A stretch of DNA of 64,000 bases from Diploptera punctata (taxonomy: Eukaryota; Arthropoda; Insecta; Blattodea; Blaberidae): positions 1,334,001 through 1,398,000 of the forward strand of contig JASPKZ010001600.1 in assembly GCA_030220185.1 (NCBI GenBank), written 5' to 3'. This document shows, piece after piece, positions 1 through 13,170 of the stretch. The position numbers were made by a program, and so were the translations under genes. A model generated the notes under the pieces. That model searched no databases, was not told where the DNA came from, and saw nothing but the letters and a program-made list of their open reading frames with translations. Positions within the stretch are counted from its first letter, which is position 1, and every line of letters starts with the position of its first letter.

Positions 1-333
1 CTGGCACTATCGAACCCGTAGGTTCATGTCCGCGCGGACATAAGCTCTCCATATATCCCTATCCTGAGCCAACGTTTTCCAATCATCCCCTGTATAATCT
101 ACTTCCCTCAAATCATAGTTAATGTTATTCTCCCACCTCATTCTTGGTCTACCTACTGGGCGTTTTCCCTCTGGTTTTCCTACATGAATCTTCCATGCAC
201 GTCTTTCATTCCCCATTCGTGCCACATATCCTGCCCATCGCAGTCTACGAGACTTAACTGTTCTCATTATATCTGGCTTATATAAGACCATGTAATTCTC
301 TGTTATGCAGTCTTCTCCATTCACCTGTCTGTT
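1..333 (-). mobile_element. LINE family A fragment (3' end), cut by window edge
   Basis: Minus-strand copy of the C-terminal end of a LINE reverse transcriptase protein (WAGYVARMGNERRAWK, then KPEGKRPVGRPRMRWENN). It matches copies at 1640, 10731, 18785 and 22507. The 5' end is truncated near 333, where homology stops after the CACCTGTCTGTTT landmark. The (TAAG)n tail seen in other copies would lie to the left of the window. Confidence 0.9.
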
Positions 334-1639
334 TATTATTTATTTTTTTATTTTTCGAGATGCCCTCTGCCACCAACTTTGCTATAAACTAGATGAGGGT
401 TAACACTTCGGTAGCGTAAAAAGGGCCTATATATCCCCAAAATGTATTTTTAATATTGGTTAGGTTTTAATAATGGCTCGAGCTGATGCAGGAATGTGTA
501 TAACGATATTTAACTTGTGCTGGCTTCAACGTGAGTTGAAAACAAATGACTCACAAAACCCGTTAGGCCCAGTGCTCTGTACTAAGATAGGTATGAGTAA
601 CAGACCAACTTTATTTACCAAGAACAAATACCAATACATATAAAAACTCTTAGAATTACAGAATAAATGTTAAAGCTCTTAGAAATACAAATAAATGTTA
701 ACCTCAAACCTGAATAACTATATGAAAACACTAGGATAGTTGCGAAATATTCTTTATAAAATTCAAGCGTGACTAAGAGAGATCAGTATAAATAACTGTC
801 CTATAATAGTGCTTTTATCTCTAATTAGCTGTTTAATGGCGAGAATTAGGTCATCTGTTTAATTAAGTCTATTAGGACATAAGCAATATTACAAGTTAGA
901 TATGTATCCTTTCCAGAATCTATGTTCTTTATTCCAACAATTATCTATTCGAATATTAATTAAATATGATAATTAATTGATTATGTGAATTTCCACCTGA
1001 AATGGTTAAAAATTAGTATGTACACTTACATAAGAGGACAGAGAAAACCATGTTGAGATGAGTAGTGCTTCAGTGTCTCTCACCTTCTATGCACATAGGG
1101 CCTAATAATAATAATAAAAATAATAATAATAGTAATAATAATAATAATAATAATATAATATAAATATGATAAAAAATACGAGAAACACCATTTAATATAT
1201 ATATACCTTACACTGGGTAATAATGAAGTCGAGGTTAGAGCAAATGTAAATTTAGATTTCTTTGACAAGATGCCAATATCCGGCTAAAAATATTAATTTT
1301 CCTCTACTTTCGTTCCAAAATAAAATATGAAAAAGCAAAACTTTCCCAGCCTAGGGCCACTTTCTCCGATCTGAATGTTTCCAGAATCTCCACATCTAAC
1401 TGTATTTTGTTTTGATAGAGATGGTGAACAGACCTAACTGTATAAGTTTTGATATAGTGGGAGATTACAGACCTTTATTGTCAAAGGTAAATCTGATTAC
1501 CCAGTAAAGTGTTTTCCATATTCCAATATAGTTTAGACTCTCTTATCTATATCCTGTTTATTTAGGCCAGTTCATGAACATGCTTGATATCAATATCTTT
1601 TTTCCATAATACTTATATATATATATATATATATATATA
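334..1639. other. AT-rich sequence without a recognised gene; (AAT)n and (TA)n runs
   Basis: An (AAT)n microsatellite lies at about 1103-1155 and a (TA)n run at 1612-1638 that abuts the next LINE copy. Nothing else recognisable. Confidence 0.6.
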
Positions 1640-2636
1640 CTTACTTACTCACTGGCACTATCGAACCCGTAGGTTCATGGCCGCGCGGACATAAGCTCTC
1701 CATACACCCCTATCCTGAGCGAATGCTTTCCAATCATTCCCTGTATAATCTACTTCCCTCAAATCAAAGCTAATGTTATTCTCCCACCTCATTCTTGGTC
1801 TACCAACTGGGCGTTTTTCCCTCTGGCTTTCCTACAAGAAACTTCCATGCAAGTCTCTCATTCCCCATACGTGCAACATGTCCTGCCCATCGCAGTCTAT
1901 GAGACTTAACTGTTCTTATTATATCTGGCTTCCTATAAAGACCATATAGTTCATTGTTATGTAGTCTTCTCCATTCACCTGTCTGTTCATCTCTCTTTGG
2001 TCCAAAAATTATCCTAAGTATTTTATTCTCAAATACTTGTAATCTCCTTTCCTCCCTTAAAGTAAGAGTCCATGTTTCGCACCCATATAATATAACTGGT
2101 AGAATAACAGTTTTATATATTTTCAGTTTAACTTTTTTTGAAAGGAGTTGGGACGTCAAGAGTCTCTGCAATGCATAATAGCACGCATTTCCGGAATTGA
2201 GCCTATGTTTAATTTCTTTGTGCATCTCATTCCTATTTGTGATTATTGTTCTTAGGTATTTGAATTCAGCCACTTCCTCAAAATTTCCCTCATTTGTCAT
2301 TAGCTGTCCATTACCATAATATAATGTATTTCTACGTGTGACCATATATTTAGTTTTATTGATATTTACTTCCAGTCCTGATTTCTTAGTGTTACTCAAT
2401 AGTGTGTGCGTGTTGTCCTTTAGTATCTTCTTGCTATCGGCCAATAGTACTACATCATCAGCATAAACTAACAGCTTATTAATACCATTGAGTTGTAAGC
2501 TTTCCTCACTCTCTAAAGATAATGGCATGCTCTAGTACCAAATTAAATAGTAGAGGAGATAGTGCATCTGCTTGCTTCAACCCATTCTGGATTTCAAAAG
2601 TGTCCGAAAACTGTTTGCCTACACGCACCCTACTCT
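1640..2636 (-). mobile_element. LINE family A copy, 5'-truncated (about 1.0 kb)
   Basis: Begins with the tail CTTACTTACTCACTGGCACT (reverse complement of a TAAG-type 3' tail) and runs through the thumb and C-terminal part of the reverse transcriptase to a point just upstream of the YADD motif. It retains a frame of about 242 codons (1800-2528) with YADD and the C-terminal WAGHVARMG block, then a frameshift at the KPEGK segment. Both ends abut (TA)n runs (1612-1638 and 2639-2685), which suggests insertion into, or spread within, a TA microsatellite. Homology to the long copy ends at 2636. Confidence 0.93.
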
Positions 2637-2641
2637 ATATA

Positions 2642-2683
<42 letters not shown>

Positions 2684-3345
2684 AATTTCATTATTATAAT
2701 TTTTTTAAATTCTTATTGTAACTTATGGCCTTAGGGCGTCATTACATCCTAATTCCGACAAATACTTGCAAGAAAAAGCCCTGGTTGTATTGCCTATAGG
2801 CAACAGGATGTCAATTACTCGATAATACAAGACAAGATATACACGTCCTACTAAAAGTGGAGATCTAAAATTTCCTATCCGAATACGGACTATTTGAGAG
2901 GATGGTGGAGACTCTACCACGTACATCAAAGCGGGAGACTAATTTCACAACTCATATTAATGTATTAATGAGGTTATGCATAGCAATATTCATTTTAACT
3001 CAAATACAATTCTGCGTGTAAATATACAGGTATGTTTACTAGTTAAAAATAAACGTTTAAACAAAGACGTAGAAAAAGGAAGAACAATGGAAGTGAAAAA
3101 AGTCTATAAAAAGTATCACGAAAATCTTTGTTTTAACATAGGTTTATGCTGTGTTTGAAATATCGCACTACAACCTTTTAATTTTATTCTTACAGAAGGA
3201 ATGCAATTTATTACTTCTCTGGCGAAAATGCACGTACTGTAAATAATGTGACCGTCCAGTTACGTACTACATCTATTTAACCCGAGATAACCTACAAATT
3301 TTATAGTTAAAGGTCAGTTTGGAAGAAAAAGATTAGCAGCAGTCG
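2637..3345. other. (TA)n run, then unassigned sequence
   Basis: A (TA)n microsatellite runs 2639-2685; the rest, up to the candidate TATA box, shows no coding potential or repeat that I recognise. If the promoter is real, part of this is its upstream region. Confidence 0.5.
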
Positions 3346-3353
3346 TATAAAAG
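3346..3353 (+). promoter_or_regulatory. Candidate TATA box (TATAAAAG)
   Basis: TATAAAAG stands 23 bases before an ATG and about 30-36 bases before a TCTAGTT sequence (3379-3385) that loosely resembles an arthropod initiator. A consensus splice donor (CAG/GTAAGT) follows at 3411/3412. The spacing is that of a core promoter followed by a short first exon. The ATG at 3370 would lie upstream of the expected start site, so the exon is probably non-coding. Which gene it serves is inference: the next + strand gene is the cytochrome b5-related gene, whose first coding exon lacks its own promoter. Confidence 0.45.
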
Positions 3354-3376
3354 CTGATTGTGGACCGAAATGAAGT

Positions 3377-3411
3377 ACTCTAGTTTAGCACAGCGACTCT
3401 GCTCACTTCAG
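3377..3411 (+). other. Candidate non-coding first exon (5' UTR)
   Basis: A stretch of about 35 bases between the predicted start site (about 3377-3382) and a strong splice donor, CAG followed by GTAAGT at 3412-3417. If spliced to the acceptor at 24137/24138 it would supply the missing 5' UTR of the cytochrome b5-related gene across a 20.7 kb intron. Only the signals and their order support this; no transcript evidence is available here. Confidence 0.4.
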
Positions 3412-3481
3412 GTAAGTTCTGCACTGGAATTAATGTGTGTACTATATCATACTCTATACATATCGTTACTGAGAATTTCCG

Positions 3482-6400
3482 CGACATTTTAACAAAGACT
3501 TTTATCTATAATAGATTGAGTTTATTTAAATGATGGCTTTATTATATTAGTTATGGGTATATACTTTAAAATGTAATTCGTAGTTTGTTTCATATTCGAC
3601 AATATTTTAATGTCTCCTTGACATTTTAGGAAAGACTTAGTTAATAATTTCATGGTTTTCAATAGATTGAGTTTCTTAAATTTATAACTTTGTTATATTA
3701 ATTATGGGGATTTACTTTAAAATGTAAATCGAAGTTTGTCTCACGTTCGACAATATTTTAATGTCTCCTTGACATTTTAAGAAAGATTTAGTTAATACTT
3801 TCATGGTTTTTAATAGATTGAGTTTATTAAAATTATAACTTTGTTATATTAATTATGGGGATTTACTTTAAAGTGTAAATTGAAGTTTGACTCACGTTCG
3901 ACAATATTTTAATGTCTCCTTGACATTTTAAGACAGACTTAGTGAATACTTTCATGATTTTTAATAGATTGAGTTTAATACAATTCTAACTTTGTTATAT
4001 TAATTATGGAGATTTACTTTAAAATTTCAATTGAAGTTTGTCTCACGTTCGACAATATTTTAATGTCTCCTTGACATTTTAAGACAGACTTAGTGGGGAT
4101 TTACTTTAAAATGTAAATTGAAGTTTGACTCACGTTCGACAATATTTTAATGTCTCCTTGACATTTTAAGACAGACTTAGTGAATACTTTCATGATTTTT
4201 AATAGATTGACTTTATTACAATTATAACTTTGTTATATTAATTATGAGGATTTACTTATAAATGTAAATCGAAATTTGTCTCGCGTTCGACAATATTTTA
4301 ATGTCTCCTTGACATTTTAAGACAGACTTAGTGAATACTTTCATGATTTTTTAATAGAATGAGTTTATCAAATTTCTAGCTTTGTTATATTAATTATGGG
4401 AATTTATTTTAAAATGTAAATTGAAGTTTGTCTCACTTTCGACAATATTTTAATGTCTCCTTGACATTTTAAGAAAGACTTAGTGAATACTTTCATGATT
4501 TCAATAGTTTCAGTTTATTACAATTCTATCTTTGTTATATTAATTATGGAGATTTATTTTAAAATGTAAATTGAAGTTTGTCTCACGTTCGACAATATTT
4601 TAATGTCTCCTTGACATTTTAAGAAAGACTTAGTGAATACTTTCATGATTTTTTAATAGAATGAGTTTATCAAATTTCTAGCTTTGTTATATTAATTATG
4701 GGGATTTATTTTAAAATGTAAATTGAAGTTTGTCTCACTTTCGACAATATTTTAATGTCTCCTAGAGATTTTAAGAAAGACTTAGTGAATACTTTCATGA
4801 TTTTAATAGTTTCAGTTTATTACAATTCTATCTTTGTTATATTAATTATGGAGATTTACTTTAAAATGTAAATTGAAATTTGTCTCACGTTCGACAATAT
4901 TTTAATGTCTCCTTGACATTTTAAGAAAGACTTAGTGAATACTTTCATGATTTCAATAGTTTCAGTTTATTACAATTCTATCTTTGTTATATTAATTATG
5001 GAGATTTACTTTAAAATGTAAATTGAAATTTGTCTCACTTTCGACAATATTTTAATGTCTCCTTGACATTTTAAGAAAGACTTAGTGAATACTTTCATGA
5101 TTTTTAATAGAATGAGTTTATCAAAATTCTAGCTTTGTTATATTAATTATGGGGATTTACTTTAAAATATAAATTGAAGTTTGTCTCACGTTCGACAATA
5201 TTTTAATGTCTGCTTGACATTTTAAGAAAGACTTAGTGAATACGTTCATGATTTTTAATAGATTGAGTTTATTACAATTCTAACTTTGTTATATTAATTA
5301 TGGGGATTTACTTTAAAATGTAAATCGAAGTTTGTCTCACGTTCGACAATATTTTAATGCCTCCTTGACATTTTAAGAAAAACTTAGTGAATAATCTCAT
5401 GATTTTTAATAGACTGAGTTTATTACAATTCTAACTTTGTTATATTAATTATGGGGATTTACTTTAAAATGTAAATTGAAGTTTGTCTCACGTTCGACAA
5501 TATTTTAATGTCTCCTTGACATTTTAAGAAAGACTTATGAATACTTTCATGATTTTTAATAGATTGAGTTTATTACAATTCTAACTTTGTTACATTAATT
5601 ACGGAGATTTACTTTAAAATGTAAATTGAAGTTTGTCTCACGTTCGGCAATATTTTAATGTCTCCTTGACATTTTAAGACAGACTTAGTGAATACTTTCA
5701 TGATTTTTAATACAATGAGTTTATTAAAATTCTAACTTTATTATATTAGTTATGGGGATTTACTTTAAAATGTAAATCGAAGTTTGTCTCACGTTCGACA
5801 ATATTTTAATGTCTACTTGGCGTTTTAAGAAAGACTTAGGGAATACTTTCATGATTTTTAATAGATTGCGTTTATTAAAATTCTAACTTTATTATATTAG
5901 TTATGCGGATTTACTTTAAAATGTAAATCGAAGTTTGTCTCACGTTTGACAATATTTTAATGTCTCCTTGACATTTTAAGACAGACTTAGTGAATACTTT
6001 CATGATTTTTAATAGAATGAGTTTATCAAATTTCTAGCTTTGTTATATTAATTATGGGGATTTACTTTAAAATGTAAATTGAAGTTTGTCTAACTTTCGA
6101 CAATATTTTAATGTCTCCTTGACATTTTAAGAAAGACTTAGTGAATACTTTCATCATTTTAATAGCTTCAGTTTATTTCAATTCTTTCTTTGTTATATTA
6201 AGCTTTGTTATATTAATTATGGGAATTTACTTTAAAATGTAAATTGAAGTTTGTCTAACTTTGACAATATTTTAATGTCTCCTTGACATTTTAAGAAAGA
6301 CTTAGTGAATACTTTCATCATTTTAATAGTTTCAGTTTATTACAATTCTATCTTTGTTATATTAATTATGGAGATTTACTTTAAAATGTAAATTGAAGTT

Positions 6401-9400
6401 TGTCTCACGTTCGACAATATTTTAATGTCTCCTTGACATTTTAAGAAAGACGTAGTGAATACTTTCATGATTTTTAATAGAATGAGTTTATCAAAATTCT
6501 AGCTTTGTTAAATTAATTATGGGGATTTACTTTAAAATATAAATTGAAGTTTGTCTCACGTTCGACAATATTTTAATGTCTCCTTGACATTTTAAGAAAG
6601 ACTTAGTGAATACGTTCATGATTTTTAATAGATTGAGTTTATTACAATTCTAATTTTGTTATATTAATTATGGGGATTTACTTTAAAGTGTAAATTGAAG
6701 TTTGTCTCACTTTCGACAATATTTTAATGTCTCCTTGGCATTTTAAGAAAGACTTAGTGAATACGTTCATGATTTTTAATAGATTGAGTTTATTACAATT
6801 CTAATTTTGTTATATTAATTATGGGGATTTACTTTAAAGTGTAAATTGAAGTTTGTCTCACTTTCGACAATATTTTAATGTCTCCTTGGCATTTTAAGAA
6901 AGACTTAGTGAATACTTTCATGATTTTTAATATATTGAGTTTATTACAATTCTAACTTTGTTATATTAATTATGGGGATTTACTTTAAAATGTAAATCGA
7001 AGTTTGTCTCACGTTCTTTAATATTTTAATGTCTCCTTGGCATTTTAAGAAAGACGTAGTGAATACTATTATGATTTGTAATAGAATGAGTTTATGAAAA
7101 TTCTAGCTTTGTTATATTAATTATGGGGATTTACTTTAAAATGTAAATTGAAGTTTGACTCACGTTCGACAATATTTTAATGTCTCCTTGACATTTTAAG
7201 AAAGACTTAGTGAATACTATCATGATTTTTAATAGATTGAGTTTATTACAATTCTAACTTTGTTATATTAATTATGGGGATTTACTTTAAAATGTAAATC
7301 GAAGTTTGTCTCACGTTCGATAATATTTTAATGTCTCCTTGGCATTTTAAGAAAGACGTAGTGAATACTTTCATGATTTTTAATAGAATGAGTTTATCAA
7401 AATTCTAGCTTTGTTAATTTAATTATGGGGATTTACTTTAAAATGTAAATTGAAGTTTGACTCACGTTCGACAATATTTTAATGTCTCCTTGATATTTTA
7501 AGACAGACTTAGTGAATTCTATCATGATTTTTAATAGATTGAGTTTATTACAATTCTAACTTTGTTATATTAATTATGGGGATTTACTTTAAAATGTAAA
7601 TCGAAGTTTGTCTCACGTTCGATAATATTTTAATGTCCCCTTGGCATTTTAAGAAAGACGTAGTGAATACTTTCATGATTTTTAATAGATTGAGTTTATT
7701 ACAATTCTAACTTTGTTATATTAATTATGGGGATTTACTTTAAAATGTAAATCGAAGTTTGTCTCACGTTCGATAATATTTTAATGTCTCCTTGACATTT
7801 TAAGAAAGACTTAGTGAATACTTTCATGATTTTTAATAGATTGAGTTTATTACAATTCTAACTTTGTTATATTAATTATGGGGATTTACTTTAAAATGTA
7901 AATCGAAGTTTGTCTCACGTTCGATAATATTTTAATGTCTCCTTGGCATTTTAAGAAAGACGTAGTGAATAGTTTCGTGATTTTTAATAGATTGAGTTTA
8001 TTACAATTCTAACTTTGTTATATTAATTATGGGGATTTACTTTAAAATGTAAATCGAAGTTTGTCTCACCTTCGATAATATTTTAATGTCTCCTTGACAT
8101 TTTCAAAAAGACTTAGTGAATACTTTCATGATTTTTAATAGATTGAGTTTATTACAATTCTAACTTTGTTATATTAATTATGGGGATTTACTTTAAAATG
8201 TAAATCGAAGTTTGTCTCACGTTCGATAATATTTTAATGTCTACTTGGCGTTTTAAGAAAGACTTAGTGAATACTTTCATGATTTTTAATAGATTGAGTT
8301 TATTAAAATTCTAACTTTATTATATTAGTTATGGGGATTTACTTTAAAATGTAAATCGAAGTTTGTCTCACGTTCGACAATATTTTAATGTCTACTTGGC
8401 GTTTTAAGACAGACTTAGTGAATACTTTCATGATTTTTAATAGAATGAGTTTATTAAAATTCTAACATTTACTTTAAAATGTAAATCGAAGTTTGTCTCA
8501 CGTTCGACAATATTTTAATGTCTACTTGGCGTTTTAAGAATGACTTAGTGAATACTTTCATGATTTTTAATAGAATGAGTTTATTAAAATTCTAACTTTA
8601 TTATATTAGTTATGGGGATTTACTTTAAAATGTAAATCGAAGTTTGTCTCACGTTCGACAATATTTTAATGTCTACTTGACGTTTTAAGACAGACTTAGT
8701 GAATACTTTCATGATTTTTAATAGAATGAGTTTATTAAAATTCTAACTTTATTATATTAGTTATGGGGATTTACTTTAAAATGTAAATCGAAGTTTGTCT
8801 CACGTTCGACAATATTTTAATGTCTACGTGACGTTTTAAGACAGACTTAGTGAATACTTTCATGATTTTTAATAGATTGAGTTTATTGAAATTCTAACTT
8901 TATTATATTAGTTATGGGGATTTACTTTAAAATGTAAATCGAAGTTTGTCTCACGTTCGACAATATTTTAATGTCTACTTGGCGTTTTAAGACAGACTTA
9001 GTGAATACTTTCATGATTTTTAATAGAATGAGTTTATTAAAATTCTAACTTTATTATATTAGTTATGGGGATTTTCTTTAAAATGTAAATCGAAGTTTGT
9101 CTCACTTTCGACAATATTTTAATGTCTCCTTGACATTTTAAGAAAGACTTAGTGAATAGTTTCATGATTTTTAATAGAATGAGTTTATTAAAATTCTAAC
9201 TTTATTATATTAGTTATGGGGATTTACTTTAAAATGTAAATCGAAGTTTGTCTCACTTTCGACAATATTTTAATGTCTCCTTGACATTTTAAGAAAGACT
9301 TAGTGAATACTTTCATGATTTTTAATAGAATGAGTTTATTAAAATTCTAACTTTATTATATTAGTTATGGGGATTTACTTTAAAATGTAAATCGAAGTTT

Positions 9401-9600
9401 GTCTCACGTTCGACAATATTTTAATGTCTCCTTGACATTTTAAGAAAGACTTAGTGAATACTTTCATGATTTTTAATAGAATGAGTTTATTAAAATTCTA
9501 ACTTTATTATATTAGTTATGGGGATTTACTTTAAAATGTAAATCGAAGTTAGGCTGAGATTCGGCAATACTTTAATGTTTCCTTTTTCATTTGACATTCT
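3482..9600 (+). repeat. 151-bp AT-rich tandem satellite array, about 41 units
   Basis: A unit of about 151 bp repeats head to tail for 6.1 kb. The landmark GACAATATTTTAATGTCTCC recurs near 3751, 3902, 4053, 4291, 4443, 4593 and so on to 9566, always 150-152 bp apart. I count about 41 landmarks. Two units are internally deleted: the spacing 4053 to 4140 is 87 bp and 8380 to 8509 is 129 bp. The edges (about 3482-3600 and 9545-9600) are the most diverged, as expected if unequal exchange homogenises the centre. Subtypes are patterned: from 4340 to 5110 units with ATGAGTTTATCAAATTTC alternate with units with TTCAGTTTATTACAATTC, giving a partial 302-bp higher-order repeat; 6601-6751 and 6752-6902 are almost identical neighbours; the 8230-9000 units share CTACTTGGCGTTTT. 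No coding potential. It would lie in intron 1 if the first exon at 3377-3411 is right. Confidence 0.97.
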
Positions 9601-10723
9601 TAAAAAAATCATATATTTTATTTGATTCACATATTTCCATGTCCTATAAATGGGATAGTATATATTTGCCCATCTATCAAAATACTTTTGTTGTAAATTT
9701 ATATACATATAATAAGCAGAATAGAAACTGTTGTAGAAAAAAGTACGTATTGCATAATCTCGTTTTAATTTTGGATAAAAAGTTTGGCAAACTAAAAAGG
9801 AATTGGATACGGACAAAATTAAGAGTAGATCTATATAGTTAGACAATTAAATTATTATTACTGTGCAGAAATATGATAAATAATCAGAATATTATTTCTT
9901 AGCTACTTAATATCACCACAATATTATCATTCATATTTATAGAGGCTTTAAAATAATATAGATTAACTGTGTATTTGTCCCATAGGATAAGGTTTCCTCT
10001 TGTAGTGGTCATTTGTTTTCAGTACTTCAATTATTAAATTTAATGACATTATCAAATAATATTATGAAATCTAGAGGGAAATAGCCCGAGAATTAGGTGA
10101 GATAATAACAGTGACCATGATTTGAGGGAAGTGAATTAATTATAAAGAAAATGTTCGGAAATAATGTTTAGCTCATAATAAGGAGAGATTATGTCTGTTC
10201 GGCCATGAACTTCCTGGTTGGATAATGTCAGTTAGCTAGTTTTCCAAATAATACTTATGATACGTAATCTGGTAATGAAATTCCAACACAGGTTTTATCT
10301 TGAAGAATAAGGAAAATGTTGAAAAACCGTAGAGATTGGATTCCTGATACAAGTCTCAAATGTTGAGACTTGAATCAATTCGTTCGGTTACAATATATTT
10401 TCATAAAGATCAAATACTAATTTATTGTCATGTTTAGGGATATCCTGTGAAACAATTGTATTTTTATTTTGTTTCTTTCCTTATGACTTATGAGAAACTA
10501 CTCAACTGCAACCATTAGGTATAAGAAATAGTCCAGTTATCTGGACATGTAGTCTCAAATGTCCAGAATTCCCTATATCTATCTATATATCTGTAATGGC
10601 GTAGTACAAAGTTGTACCATAGCCTCTCCTTTGTCAGGAGTCACTAGACCAAGATGTCATGAATGACATGCGGTCAACACACCGACTCAATGACACATCT
10701 AGCAGGAAACTAAGGTATCCCTA
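9601..10723. other. Unassigned AT-rich sequence, then SINE family 2 leader
   Basis: No credible gene. From about 10585 to 10730 the sequence (AAACTAAGGTATCCCTAGGAC near its end) resembles the region preceding the SINE family 2 copy at 51480-51660, and continues on the other side of the LINE at 12162. Confidence 0.5.
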
Positions 10724-10730
10724 GGACGTT

Positions 10731-12154
10731 ACTTACTAACTTACTTACTCACTGGCACTATCGAACCCGTAGGTTTATGGCCGCGCGGACATAAGCTCTC
10801 CATACATCCCTATCTTGAGCTAATGCTTTCCAAGCATTCCCTGTATAATCGACTTCCCTCAAATCATAGTTAATGTTATTCTCCCACCTCGTTCTTGGTC
10901 TACCTACTGGGCGTTTCCCTCTGGCTTTCCTACAAGAAGCTTCCATGCAAGTCTTTCATTCCCCATAAGTGCAACATGTCCTGCCCATCGCAGTCTACGA
11001 GACTTAACTGTTCTTATTATAGGCCTATCTGGCTACCTATAAAAACCATGTAGTTCATTTTTATGCAGTCTTCTCCATTCACCTGTTTGTTCATCTCTCT
11101 TTCATCCAAACATTTTCCTAAGTACTTTATTCTCAAATACTTATAATCTCCTTTCCTCCCTTAAAATAAGAGTCCATGTTTCGCACCCATATAATATAAC
11201 TGGTAGAATAATAGTTTTATATATTTTCAGTTTAACGTTTTTTGAAAGGAGTTGGGACATCAAGAGTCTCTGCAATGCATAATAGCACGAATTTCCAGAA
11301 TTGAGCCTATGTTTAATTTCTTTGTGCATCTCATTCCTATTTCATTATTGTTCCTAGGTATTTGAATTCAGCCACTTCCTCAAATTTTCCCTCATTTGTC
11401 ATTAGCTGTCCATTTCCATAATATAATGTATTTCTACGTGTGACCATATATTTAGTTTTATTGATATTTACTTCCAGTCCTAATTTCTTAGTGTTACTCA
11501 ATAGTGCGTGCTTGTGGTCCTTTAGTATCTCCTCGCTATATGAGTTGTAAGCCGTGCTCATTCTCTAAAGATTTAATGGCATGCTCTAGTACAAAATTAA
11601 ATAGTAGAGGAGATAGTGCATCTCCTTGCTTCAACCCATTCTGGATTTCAAAAGTGTCCGAAAATTGTTTGCCTACGCACCCTACGCACCCTACTCTTTG
11701 TGCCATTTAGACACATTCGTATAAGTCTAACTAACTGTTTAGGAATTCCAAACTCCAACAGGATACTATATAACTTCTCCCTCTTAATTGAATCATATGG
11801 TTTTTTGAAGTCTACGTATAGTTGATGTACAGTACCATTATATTCCCATTTCTTTTCTAAAATCTGTCTTATACTAAAAATCTGAATTGTTGTAGACCTG
11901 TTTCTTCTAAATGCACGTTGATGATCTCCTAGAATGTCATCAATATAGGGAGTACGTCTGCTGACTAATATATTTGTTAGAATTTTGTACGAAGTTGAAA
12001 GTAATGAGATGCCCCTGTATTTGTAGCAATAAATTTTATCTCCCTTCTTATAAATTGGTACGATAATTGATTCTTTCCATTCTTACTGAAGAGCTTCTTT
12101 TTCCCAAATCATACTAAGCAACAAGCTTATCTTGTCCATCAATTTTTTCCCCCT
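10731..12154 (-). mobile_element. LINE family A copy, 5'-truncated, 7-bp TSD, nested in SINE family 2
   Basis: A 1.4 kb truncated LINE with the reverse transcriptase from the motif before the fingers domain to the C-terminus, broken by frameshifts, and a deletion at 11540 that removes the YADD-encoding stretch. GGACGTT at 10724-10730 is duplicated at 12155-12161. Joining the flanks across the element restores a sequence closely matching the uninterrupted repeat at about 51620-51670 (GTACTAGGACGTT...CGGTAAAT), so the pre-insertion target can be recognised inside the window. Confidence 0.92.
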
Positions 12155-12161
12155 GGACGTT

Positions 12162-12392
12162 GAGGTCGGTAAATATTTGCTTAGAGGCCTTTTTATTCAG
12201 GCTTAAGGATCATTTACAAGCCTGAAATTCTCTGACTCGGGACCCACGGCTTAAGGTCCCACCCGGAGAACTTTCTCCTTGGAATATTCCATCCTAAAAC
12301 AATTCATCGACCCCGGCCGGTTTGTACTTGCGACCCTCGGGACCAGAGGCAAGGAGCATAATCACTAGTTCACCGCATCCTACAAATTTCCT
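12162..12392 (-). mobile_element. SINE family 2 copy (tRNA-derived), split by LINE
   Basis: Matches 44735-44948 and 51660-51868. In the minus direction it begins with a tRNA-like head (GGTGAACTAGTGATTATGC, A-box-like) and a B-box-like segment in the CCGGCCGGGG region, then a body with GTGGGTCCCGAGTC. The left part of the same repeat lies before 10724. Confidence 0.75.
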
Positions 12393-12639
12393 ATATAAGA
12401 TTCTGGAAAGTGTTCAGTGAACTGGATAAATAGGGCCTACATAGTAAGTTAAAATTTCTTGGATTAGCGTTGGGTCCCGTGTCGTTTATTTACTGCATGT
12501 AAAATAAAGTCATGCTTGAAATAAAAAGATTCTGTGCAAAATGTGTCATCTGTTTACGGTTAAATTAAAGTAACATAATATTTTCAAATAAAATATCTCC
12601 TTATCTTACTACTTTATATATTATTAGTTTAGATTAGAC
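12393..12639. other. Short unassigned AT-rich stretch
   Basis: No recognised repeat or gene. Confidence 0.5.
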
Positions 12640-13170
12640 AAAAATGTTTTGAAGCACCCTATATCTTATTTAATTAGTTATTCTTTGTAGTTAACATTAA
12701 TCTTGGAAGTATTAGCTGTAATTTTTATAACGTTAAAAGTAACCACGGAAAAATCAACAAGCCCAAGTAATTTAAGAATAGCCTTTGAGCGATTTTCAAA
12801 TGTTCTCTTCAGGTGAACTCCTACACCTAATTGTTTTAGAGAGTCCAATTGTGAATCTAATCCATCCAGGGACCCACTCAAATACACACAAAAATATCAT
12901 CAAAATCGGTCCAGTCGTTTAGGCAGTTTTTAAATTTCGGGTTTCACGCAAACCTCCACTTCTAATTGTCGGGTTTCGCTCATTTTTTGGATAACTATCT
13001 CGGTTTATTTTAATAGGATGTACTAAGTTTGCGTGTGAAACATCGAAAAACGTGACCGCTAGAGCAATTTTTCAATTTCCATTTCAGGTGAACTCCTATA
13101 CCTAATGGCTTTAGATGGTCCAATTGTGAATCTAAACAATCGGGGGACATAATCAGATACACACACAAAA

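Noticed and set aside
3482..9600. CRISPR-like or regular spacer array
   Set aside because: The whole 151-bp unit is repeated, without unique spacers; it is a eukaryotic satellite.
9526..9846. Overlapping open frames of about 100 and 83 codons on both strands at the satellite's right edge
   Set aside because: They include satellite sequence and AT-rich flank, have no recognisable motif, and overlap on opposite strands.
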